Positions 3,862-8,035 of a stretch of DNA of 8,035 bases are shown here, piece by piece. A program made the translations under genes and the position numbers. The notes below the pieces were generated by a model. It searched no databases. It worked only from the letters and a program-made list of their open reading frames with translations, and was not told where the DNA came from. Source of the DNA: an uncultured Microcaldota archaeon (lineage in GTDB: Archaea; Micrarchaeota; Micrarchaeia; Anstonellales; Bilamarchaeaceae); contig CAILMU010000107.1 of the NCBI GenBank assembly GCA_903835325.1, positions 1-8,035 on the forward strand. Reading direction: 5' to 3'. The stretch's first letter is position 1. Every line of letters begins with the position of its first letter.

Positions 3862-6126
3862 ATGGATCTCTTGAAGAAAATACTGTTGGTTTTGGTATCG
3901 CTCGGATGCCTCGGATTTGCCAGCACTGTCCAATACAGTGTGGGCATCAACGATTATCTGGACACCGGGAGCTATTCCCTGGTGAGCGGATACGTGAACA
4001 TGTATAATGTCGTACCGATGAGCTCGGGTATTTACCAGGGCACTCTGGCCAAGACATTATATACGTCCGGGGCAGGCGGCGCGGTCTTCGACGTTTCTGA
4101 CAGCCAGATAGTGAATTTCGTGGCTTTCCGCTCGTATTCCGATGCGACAGCTGCCACAGCGTACAGCTTCCAGACCCCGCCGTACAAGAATTTCGGGGAT
4201 GCAACTGCGCAGCTTTGCCAGACCAATTTCCTGGACACTTCCACGAAGCTCTGGCAAACGAACAATAAGATGTATTCTTGCGCCACTTCGATGAGCATAC
4301 CGCTTCCGAAAGCTACCTCGACAATCAGGAGCGAGACCATAACAGTCTATGCGCAGCCGGATTCCCAAACATCCGGATACGCATCAGGGATCAATGTCGA
4401 ACTCAAGGACCCTAACGGCAATGTCCTGCAGAGCGGAAATACGAATTCTGGAGGCTATGTCAACTTCGTGGTTAATGAGGGCGTTAAATTCTATCTAGAT
4501 TCCACTTCCGGATATGGCGACTCCTGGTCTGTTCTTTTCGGATACTCTCCGGCGATAGAGAAATTGACATATACTTCGGATGGGATTCCGCAGATAGTGC
4601 GCACCCAGGACGGGGCGACAATGAGCACGCCTTTCAATTATTATATATATCTCAAGTCGCAGCCCCAGCCGTCACCATCGTGCAATGCACCCTACGGGAA
4701 CAACCCGTATTACCAGGGGACGGCGACCTACGGCTCCAGCAGCTACACGGATTACTGCTATGACAGCACGCATGTGCACAAATACGACTGTGAAAACGGC
4801 CAGATAGGACAGTACAATTATGATTGCGGCTCAGGCTATGTATGTTCCAACGGAGCATGCGTCTCGAACCAGCCCTCGTCCTCGTGCTATGCCCCGAACT
4901 CGAACAACATGTATGTCCAGGGCACCGCGTCGATAGGCACAAGCAGCTACACGGATTACTGCTATGATTCCACCCATGTGCACAAATACGGCTGCGCGAA
5001 CAACAACATCAACGAATTCAACTACGACTGCGGTTCGGGCTACCAATGCATCAACGGAGCATGCATCGCGCAGCAGACGTCATGCAATTCGCCCTATGGG
5101 GATTCGATATTCACCCAGGGGACGACGACGCTCGGGTCGAACAGCTACACGGATTATTGCATCGACTCGACCAGGCTGCACAAATACAGCTGCTACAACG
5201 GCAAGAATCTCCAGGAGAACGATTTCACCTGCCCGGTGGGGTTTAGATGCGCCTACGGGGCCTGCGCCGCCTCGAGCCCGTCCTACATCCTTCAAATCAG
5301 TGTTGTTGAGAAAGAGGGGACGACCATTCCTGTGCCCTATGTCGCAGTGATCGAATATGATACAAACAACAAGATAACCGAACAGACGACAACCGATAGC
5401 GCCGGACAGACCGATGCGGTCGTTCCGGACAACAGCTGGGTATATTTCCTGGCTACATATAATGGGGTGACATATTCGGCGAACAACCAGGGCTTGAGCG
5501 GCTACTTCGAGTACGATACATCCAAGGGCCAGATATGCTCGAGCAACGGCGTGTGCCCGATAACGCATATATACCTGTATCCAGAGACCCAGAATCCTAA
5601 CCCTCCGACTCCCCCTGCTCCCCCCGAGCCGGCATTGGAGAATTACACGCTCTATATGAGCAGCGGATGGAACCTGCTTTCCATCCCGTTCTCCTCTGCC
5701 GATGTCGTCTCCAACACGTGCGGAAGCACGAGCGGCTTCACCTACGGGAACGGCAACTATGTCCAGACAGACCTCTCGGTCGGCAAACGCGTGAGCACCG
5801 GCATCGAAGGCTTCTGGGTGAAGAGCAAAACCGGCAGCTGCTCGATGACGTTCCAGGGCCAGCCAACGGATGAGATAAGCGCCGATAGCCTGCAGGGGAT
5901 GGGCCTTGTATCTGGATGGAACATGATAGGCTCTCCGGCCGTATCGACAGCTTTCTCCGGGATTCAGGGCAGCTGCGTGGTGCAGAGCGGTCCTTGGGGA
6001 TATGATACGGCCGGCCAGAAATGGGTGAAATCCACTACGCTGGCGCCAGGCCACGGCTACTTCGTCAAGGTGGCAGGATACTGCACCTTGGGCGGGGAAG
6101 CGCCTCCTCCGCTGCCGGGAAGCTAG
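3862..6126 (+). CDS. Large secreted surface protein with three six-Cys repeats and a duplicated GWN domain
   Basis: I chose the ATG at 3862 (754 residues): the upstream GTG at 3853 is better read as part of a GTGA ribosome binding site. Layout: signal sequence (1-20, LLKKILLVLVSLGCLGFAS); N-terminal domain to ~155; beta-sandwich-like domain (~157-268, 'VELKDPNGNVLQSGNTNSGG'); three tandem Cys-rich repeats (274-333, 342-401, 408-468); a second beta-sandwich-like domain (~474-573, 'TTTDSAGQTDAVV'); a Pro-rich linker (574-593, PPTPPAPPEP); and a C-terminal pair of ~83-residue units starting G-W-N-L-L-S-I-P (602) and G-W-N-M-I-G-S-P (685), each closing with G-(F/Y)-(W/F)-V-K. There is no C-terminal transmembrane anchor. 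It is probably exported and disulfide-rich; the function (adhesion, envelope or interaction with a host) is unknown. An 82-residue lipoprotein-like gene starts 8 bp after the stop. C16 (S-L-G-C) raises the possibility of lipid attachment. Confidence 0.88.
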   Translation: MDLLKKILLVLVSLGCLGFASTVQYSVGINDYLDTGSYSLVSGYVNMYNVVPMSSGIYQGTLAKTLYTSGAGGAVFDVSDSQIVNFVAFRSYSDATAATAYSFQTPPYKNFGDATAQLCQTNFLDTSTKLWQTNNKMYSCATSMSIPLPKATSTIRSETITVYAQPDSQTSGYASGINVELKDPNGNVLQSGNTNSGGYVNFVVNEGVKFYLDSTSGYGDSWSVLFGYSPAIEKLTYTSDGIPQIVRTQDGATMSTPFNYYIYLKSQPQPSPSCNAPYGNNPYYQGTATYGSSSYTDYCYDSTHVHKYDCENGQIGQYNYDCGSGYVCSNGACVSNQPSSSCYAPNSNNMYVQGTASIGTSSYTDYCYDSTHVHKYGCANNNINEFNYDCGSGYQCINGACIAQQTSCNSPYGDSIFTQGTTTLGSNSYTDYCIDSTRLHKYSCYNGKNLQENDFTCPVGFRCAYGACAASSPSYILQISVVEKEGTTIPVPYVAVIEYDTNNKITEQTTTDSAGQTDAVVPDNSWVYFLATYNGVTYSANNQGLSGYFEYDTSKGQICSSNGVCPITHIYLYPETQNPNPPTPPAPPEPALENYTLYMSSGWNLLSIPFSSADVVSNTCGSTSGFTYGNGNYVQTDLSVGKRVSTGIEGFWVKSKTGSCSMTFQGQPTDEISADSLQGMGLVSGWNMIGSPAVSTAFSGIQGSCVVQSGPWGYDTAGQKWVKSTTLAPGHGYFVKVAGYCTLGGEAPPPLPGS
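4681..5265 (+). repeat. Three tandem six-cysteine repeats inside the surface protein
   Basis: Repeat units lie at 4681-4860, 4885-5064 (60 codons each) and 5083-5265 (61 codons), separated by short Ser/Gln/Pro linkers. Each has cysteines at positions 1, 26, 37, 49/50, 55/56 and 60/61 and the shared core S-Y-T-D-Y-C-x-D-S-T-x-x-H-K-Y-x-C, ending C-x-x-G-A-C. Units 1 and 2 share 43 of 60 residues and long stretches of DNA identity (S-Y-T-D-Y-C-Y-D-S-T-H-V-H-K-Y); unit 3 is more distant. This points to a recent duplication of unit 1/2. Similar 'DYC...Y.C...C...C..GAC' units occur in other DPANN surface proteins, to my knowledge without a defined function. Confidence 0.9.
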
Positions 6127-6134
6127 GTGGTCTG

Positions 6135-6383
6135 ATGAAGGCCATCTTCCTCCTTGTTTTGTTTATCCTCGTCTTTTCCTTCGGCTGCACAGGGCTGAAG
6201 GATACTTTGGACAAGCACGGCAATCAGACGCTGCCGGACAATTCGGTGGATACGGCCCATCCATCAATCAACAATACGGCAGAGAATCCGCCAGCGCCAC
6301 CCAATTCGGATGGACAGGCTGCTTCTGATGGCCAGCCCGCATCATCGCAGGATGATACGCCACCGCCCCCGCCGCCATTCTGA
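6135..6383 (+). CDS. Small Pro-rich lipoprotein-like protein
   Basis: An 82-residue protein: a hydrophobic signal (MKAIFLLVLFILVFSFGC), a candidate lipid-attachment cysteine C18 (S-F-G-C; the -3 residue is Ser instead of the usual Leu/Val, so the lipobox is imperfect), then a hydrophilic low-complexity stretch rich in Asn, Pro, Ser and Asp, and a C-terminal run of six prolines before a final Phe. The large surface protein also has S-(L/F)-G-C in its signal and ends P-P-P-L-P-G-S, so the two may be processed or displayed in a similar way. The start is fixed by AGGTGG, which overlaps the stop of the previous gene four bases before the ATG; the two genes are surely one transcript. No enzymatic domain is seen. 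Likely role: a membrane-tethered partner or spacer for the surface protein (inference). Confidence 0.75.
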   Translation: MKAIFLLVLFILVFSFGCTGLKDTLDKHGNQTLPDNSVDTAHPSINNTAENPPAPPNSDGQAASDGQPASSQDDTPPPPPPF

Positions 6384-6393
6384 TATGGCGGTG
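6370..6393 (+). terminator. Hairpin terminator-like structure at the end of the surface-protein unit
   Basis: CCGCCAT (6372-6378) pairs perfectly with ATGGCGG (6385-6391) around a 6-nt loop. Two more outer pairs (one G-U) extend the stem to 9 bp. It overlaps the stop codon of the lipoprotein-like gene and is followed by the T-rich stretch TGCTTTTCATTTTC. Archaeal termination depends mainly on the T tracts; the hairpin may instead protect the 3' end. Confidence 0.5.
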
Positions 6394-6444
6394 CTTTTCA
6401 TTTTCATAAATCAGGGATATGCTCACAATGGTGATTAACAACAG

Positions 6445-6651
6445 GTGAAAAAAGATGAAAGACCTAAAAAAATGTTGGCGTTTGTGTTGTGGACTTTGAC
6501 GGCTATTGCTTTTGGAGCCATAGAAACCTTGAAATGGCAGCAGGCGGGTGCAAATACGGTGATAGTCGATTTCGTGATAATGGCGATATTAGTGACTATA
6601 TTTGGGTATTTGCTTAGCCTCCGCAAAGCCGGAGGAAGCGGAAAACAGTAG
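6445..6651 (+). CDS. Small two-helix membrane protein
   Basis: A 68-residue protein, not recognised. It has a charged N-terminus (KKDERPKK), a first hydrophobic helix (about 11-28, LAFVLWTLTAIAFGAIET), a short loop and a second helix (about 39-58, VIVDFVIMAILVTIFGYLLS), then R-K-A-G-G-S-G-K-Q. Positive charges at both ends place both termini in the cytoplasm. The start is a GTG: GGTGAT at 6430-6435 lies nine bases upstream, while the next in-frame ATG (6472) has no ribosome binding site and would remove the basic leader. It lies 61 bp after the surface unit, past a terminator-like hairpin, so it may have its own promoter (TTCATAAA around 6403-6410 is a weak candidate). Function unknown. Confidence 0.65.
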   Translation: MKKDERPKKMLAFVLWTLTAIAFGAIETLKWQQAGANTVIVDFVIMAILVTIFGYLLSLRKAGGSGKQ

Positions 6652-6762
6652 AATGAAATCCGCGACGAGGATAAGTGATGCTAAGATGGAAAAAATAGCG
6701 ATGTCCCGGAGAACACCTCATCTTCCCCGGAAGCGTGTTTTTGAAAACGTAGTCAGCGACGG

Positions 6763-6792
6763 ATCGACAAGATGCAAGGCATCTTGTTCGAT
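6763..6792 (+). other. Strong 13-bp hairpin
   Basis: ATCGA + CAAGATGC (6763-6775) pairs with GCATCTTG (6779-6786) + TCGAT (6788-6792), with a 3-nt loop AAG and a single bulged T at 6787. Thirteen Watson-Crick pairs in 30 bases are unlikely by chance. First of two hairpins separated by a single base; no long T run follows, so a simple terminator is not obvious. Confidence 0.7.
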
Positions 6793-6793
6793 T

Positions 6794-6813
6794 GAAGTTG
6801 CATCAGCAACTTC
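6794..6813 (+). other. Perfect 8-bp hairpin, directly after the previous one
   Basis: GAAGTTGC (6794-6801) and GCAACTTC (6806-6813) enclose the loop ATCA. It follows the 13-bp hairpin after one base, giving a two-hairpin module that could stack coaxially in RNA. Confidence 0.7.
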
Positions 6814-6903
6814 TACATATAGGTGCTCCTGAGAAGGAAAGACCGACGGGGATATTGAAGAAAATAGGTGAAAGCTCCGCGGAAATGGGGTGTGCCTCCT
6901 TTT

Positions 6904-6912
6904 CTTTATATA
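6904..6912 (+). promoter_or_regulatory. TATA box upstream of the 83-residue gene
   Basis: CTTTATATAC is a good archaeal TATA box. Transcription would start near 6934, giving a leader of about 90 nt before the ATG at 7024. Two stable hairpins and a ribosome-binding-site hairpin lie in that leader. Confidence 0.6.
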
Positions 6913-6940
6913 CTCAGGCTTCGCGCTACTCCTATGTATT

Positions 6941-7019
6941 CGGGGATGATTCCCCGGTTTAACATCCTTAGGGGGCCCGTCTCGGGCCGCCATTATATTC
7001 ACGGAATCATTGAGGTGAT
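6941..7019 (+). promoter_or_regulatory. Structured 5' leader with three hairpins
   Basis: CGGGGA/TCCCCG (6941-6956, loop TGAT) and GGCCCG/CGGGCC (6974-6988, loop TCT) are perfect 6-bp stems. AATCA/TGATT (7006-7020) encloses TTGAGG, so the GAGGTGAT ribosome binding site of the downstream gene is partly paired. A long structured leader is unusual beside the roughly 13-45-nt leaders elsewhere in this window, suggesting post-transcriptional control. No known riboswitch class is matched with confidence. Confidence 0.5.
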
Positions 7020-7023
7020 TTTG

Positions 7024-7275
7024 ATGGAAGAGATAACAGAGAAGGTGAATTCGCTCATGGAATACCGCGAAGCCCTCGCGGAACCGGACCAGGCGGTGTT
7101 CGACAAGCTCGTGGATTACGCCAAAGGCCATGTGGTCGCATGCGCCAGGGCCAGCAAGCTTTCTGTGCTGGAATCCATGCTCCTTGCCATACTCATAGAA
7201 CAGCAGAAACTCATCGAGCACCAGAAGGAGGCGCTTGGAATGAGCAACAACATAGGGAATCCTGCGGTTTGCTGA
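7024..7275 (+). CDS. Unknown 83-residue helical protein
   Basis: The start at the ATG at 7024 is supported by GAGGTGAT, an extensive match to the 16S 3' end, five bases upstream; the same frame is open further upstream, but that part is the leader. The protein M-E-E-I-T-E-K-V-N-S-L-M-E-Y-R... is acidic at the N-terminus and predicted all-helical: a first helix (2-18), then a long amphipathic region from Q-A-V-F-D-K-L-V-D-Y-A-K through S-V-L-E-S-M-L-L-A-I-L-I-E-Q-Q-K-L-I-E-H-Q-K-E-A-L, ending in a polar tail with a terminal Cys. There is no transmembrane segment and no metal site. I do not recognise the family; a small oligomeric or partner-binding protein is possible. It is a single gene flanked by structured non-coding DNA. 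Confidence 0.7.
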   Translation: MEEITEKVNSLMEYREALAEPDQAVFDKLVDYAKGHVVACARASKLSVLESMLLAILIEQQKLIEHQKEALGMSNNIGNPAVC

Positions 7276-7277
7276 TG

Positions 7278-7289
7278 ATCACCTCAATG
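7278..7289 (+). promoter_or_regulatory. 12-nt complement of the upstream ribosome binding site
   Basis: ATCACCTCAATG is the exact reverse complement of 7008-7019, which contains the ribosome binding site of the same gene. It begins two bases after the stop codon. The 3' UTR could pair with the leader and block translation. It also resembles the 3' end of 16S rRNA (GATCACCTC), the anti-Shine-Dalgarno sequence itself. Confidence 0.45.
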
Positions 7290-7537
7290 GGAGAGTATAT
7301 GCGTCCTGGGCGGCGGCATTGGGAGGTCCGCCGCTTGGGGATCATATCGGAAATCTTCATATTGACCATCTGATTGGCCCGGACGCCAAAAAGATGTGGA
7401 GGCGGGCGACCGCCTCCCACTCGTTCTCACTCTCACTCGTTCTTAATCTAATTTCAATCGTTCTCATAAAAATTTTTTTTGGGATTTAACGCGGGATGAA
7501 GCGCCAGACGGAAGCGGGGCCGGCAGGATCGAATCAG
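7290..7537. other. Non-coding spacer with hairpins and short direct repeats
   Basis: No gene is supported here. It contains a 7-bp stem GCGGCGG/CCGCCGC (7310-7334, 11-nt loop), the GC-rich hairpin at 7398-7417, three copies of TCGTTCT (7421, 7437, 7458) in a pyrimidine-rich stretch, and a T8 tract (7473-7480). Confidence 0.5.
7396..7480 (+). terminator. Hairpin and pyrimidine/T tract, probable terminator region
   Basis: GGAGGCGG (7398-7405) and CCGCCTCC (7410-7417) form a perfect 8-bp stem closed by GCGA, a GNRA tetraloop; two further pairs form if C7418 is bulged. A C/T-rich stretch and then TTTTTTTT at 7473-7480 follow, the latter a typical archaeal termination signal. It probably ends the transcript of the 83-residue gene. 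Confidence 0.5.
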
Positions 7538-7547
7538 TATTAAAAAT
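7538..7547 (+). promoter_or_regulatory. TATA box of the zinc-finger-like gene
   Basis: TATTAAAAAT about 35-45 bp before the ATG at 7581. The expected transcription start near 7568 leaves a short leader of roughly 13 nt containing GGTG. Confidence 0.55.
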
Positions 7548-7561
7548 CCAGGACAGCTAAT

Positions 7562-7573
7562 ACCGCTAGCGGT
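7562..7573. promoter_or_regulatory. 12-bp perfect palindrome at the inferred start site (candidate operator)
   Basis: ACCGCTAGCGGT is its own reverse complement. It spans the expected transcription start and ends at the ribosome binding site (GGTGTGA), where a bound dimeric repressor would block transcription. The regulator is not identified. Confidence 0.4.
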
Positions 7574-7580
7574 GTGAAAC

Positions 7581-7742
7581 ATGGAAGAGGAGAAGAAATG
7601 CATGGTCTGCGGGGCCAAGGAATCGAAGAAATGGATAGAGAGGCAGAACATCGTAGGGAAAAAAGCGCACTTCTGCTCCAAGGAGCACTACCTCCAGTAC
7701 AAGAAAGACGCATCGGCAAAAGGTGTCTGCGAATTCTGCTGA
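7581..7742 (+). CDS. 53-residue zinc-finger-like protein
   Basis: A short gene coding for M-E-E-E-K-K-C-M-V-C-G-A-K... with C7-x-x-C10-G, then F-C-S-K-E-H-Y-L-Q-Y (C32, H36) and a final C50-E-F-C53. The CxxCG ... FCSxx(C/H)xxxY spacing is like TRASH/MYM-type zinc knuckles, with His in place of the last Cys; the terminal C-E-F-C could provide alternative or second-site ligands. The rest is Lys/Glu-rich and soluble. Evidence for expression: TATA box 7538-7547, GGTG ribosome binding site six bases from the ATG, and clean Cys pairs. It lies 25 bp upstream of the LplB-like gene, so the two may be cotranscribed. The role (metal sensing, nucleic-acid or protein binding) is not determined. Confidence 0.75.
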   Translation: MEEEKKCMVCGAKESKKWIERQNIVGKKAHFCSKEHYLQYKKDASAKGVCEFC

Positions 7743-7767
7743 TTTCTTGAGATACCGATGTGACCAG

Positions 7768-8035
7768 ATGGCATCCGACCCCAAACATGCGCATGCTGAC
7801 TACAAAGCTCCGAATGGGAAGCTGATACGCATAGACGCATCTTTGCGGGATGGAAAAATCGCGAGCATCATCATCCACGGCGATTTCTTCATCTATCCAG
7901 AGGAGAGCATAACCGAAATCGAGACGATTCTTATTGGAGTTCGGGCTGACGATTTTTTGGGAGCGAAGAAAAGGCTTGATGCGCTCATGATCGAGAAAAA
8001 GATTAAACTCGTCGGCTTGACTGTCGACGACATTA
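7768..8035 (+). CDS. lplB: Lipoate-protein ligase accessory subunit, LplB-like (3' end outside window)
   Basis: The first 89 codons of a protein that matches the C-terminal/accessory domain of archaeal lipoate-protein ligase: Y-K-A-P-N-G-K-L-I-R-I-D (family 'YK.pgGKLvrv.v'), then D-G-K-I-A-S-I-I-I-H-G-D-F-F-I-Y-P-E-E-S-I-T-E-I-E, the diagnostic 'I...GDFF..PEE.i..iE..L.G', followed by a helical part (ADDFLGAKKRLDAL). In archaea such as Thermoplasma the ligase is split into LplA (catalytic) and LplB (needed for lipoate adenylation); both act on E2 subunits or glycine-cleavage H protein. The start is set by the first ATG, with GTGA about five bases upstream. The frame is open at the right edge, so the full length is unknown and I cannot see whether lplA follows. 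Confidence 0.8.
   Translation, partial: MASDPKHAHADYKAPNGKLIRIDASLRDGKIASIIIHGDFFIYPEESITEIETILIGVRADDFLGAKKRLDALMIEKKIKLVGLTVDDI

Larger units (their letters stand above)
6652..6903. other. Non-coding stretch with several inverted repeats
   Basis: No convincing gene on either strand: the open frames here lack ribosome binding sites and recognisable protein features. Visible structure is a short palindrome (CTTCC-CC-GGAAG, 6722-6733), a weak GTTT/AAAC hairpin (6737-6748), then two strong adjacent hairpins at 6763-6792 and 6794-6813 (listed separately). The remainder up to the TATA box at 6904 is purine-rich, with the palindrome TCCGCGGA near 6876-6884. It could encode a small RNA or be the 3' region of the upstream membrane-protein gene. 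Confidence 0.5.

Noticed and set aside
5080..6054. Long open frame (324 codons) on the minus strand opposite the surface protein
   Set aside because: It is antisense to a well-supported secreted protein with repeats and domains; the translation is rich in Arg/His/Ala without any domain, as expected for an antisense frame in this codon usage.
6653..6832. Possible ~60-residue protein (M-K-S-A-T-R-I-S-D...) after the small membrane protein
   Set aside because: No ribosome binding site at a useful distance, no recognisable features, and its second half coincides with the two strong hairpins.
6833..6890. RNase P RNA-like pieces (GGAAAGACC, GGTGAAAG)
   Set aside because: The pieces are only ~30 bases apart, the other universal segments are absent, and the gene-free space is too short for an ordinary archaeal RNase P RNA.
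6941..6990. Fluoride (crcB) riboswitch-like leader
   Set aside because: GGGGATG..CCCC followed by TTTAAC recalls the 5' half of that class, but the later conserved CTGATG segment is missing and the downstream gene is not a fluoride exporter.
6718..7221. Minus-strand 167-codon frame across the structured spacer and the 83-residue gene
   Set aside because: It overlaps a better-supported plus-strand gene with promoter and ribosome binding site, and its protein shows no domain.
7273..7372. Box C/D guide RNA (CTGATGA ... CTGA)
   Set aside because: The boxes are nearly 100 bases apart, internal C'/D' boxes are not visible and the first box overlaps a stop codon.
1..8035. CRISPR array, insertion sequence, tRNA or rRNA genes
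   Set aside because: No regularly spaced repeats, no transposase or terminal inverted repeats, and no tRNA cloverleaf or rRNA sequence was seen; the only array is the protein-level six-Cys repeat.

Overview
The window is archaeal. It carries archaeal or eukaryote-type ribosomal proteins (eL8/L7Ae, eS28, eL24, eL41, uS10), AT-rich TATA boxes about 25 bp before inferred transcription starts, and ribosome binding sites of the GGTGA/GAGGT type that match an archaeal 16S 3' end. Small tightly packed genes, Cys-rich repeats in a secreted protein and a membrane-anchored winged-helix protein suggest a DPANN-type archaeon (for example Micrarchaeota or Diapherotrites), but I cannot fix the lineage from this sequence alone.

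Left part (1-2870), mostly minus strand. A GNAT acetyltransferase on the plus strand enters from the left edge and converges on a ribosomal operon read right to left: L7Ae (eL8), eS28, eL24, ndk. Upstream lie a 37-residue eL41 gene with its own promoter and, further up, uS10 followed by a Mut7-C ribonuclease-like protein. The L7Ae leader contains a good match to a kink-turn whose closing stem includes the Shine-Dalgarno bases, which suggests that L7Ae represses its own translation.

Middle part (2999-6650), cell-surface region. A gene for a signal peptide / beta-domain / transmembrane / winged-helix protein (minus) is divergent from a two-gene plus-strand unit. That unit encodes a 754-residue secreted protein with three tandem six-cysteine repeats and a duplicated 'GWN' C-terminal domain, then an 82-residue Pro-rich lipoprotein-like peptide that ends in a terminator-like hairpin. 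The membrane-tethered regulator may control the divergent surface unit. A small two-helix membrane protein follows.

Right part (6652-8035), small genes in structured non-coding DNA. 372 bp without a convincing gene contain two strong back-to-back hairpins and then a promoter with a hairpin-rich leader for an 83-residue unknown protein. The leader's ribosome binding site has a perfect 12-nt complement just after that gene's stop codon. After another hairpin-rich spacer come a 53-residue zinc-finger-like protein (with a 12-bp palindrome at its inferred start site) and the start of a lipoate-protein ligase accessory-subunit (LplB-like) gene that runs off the right edge.
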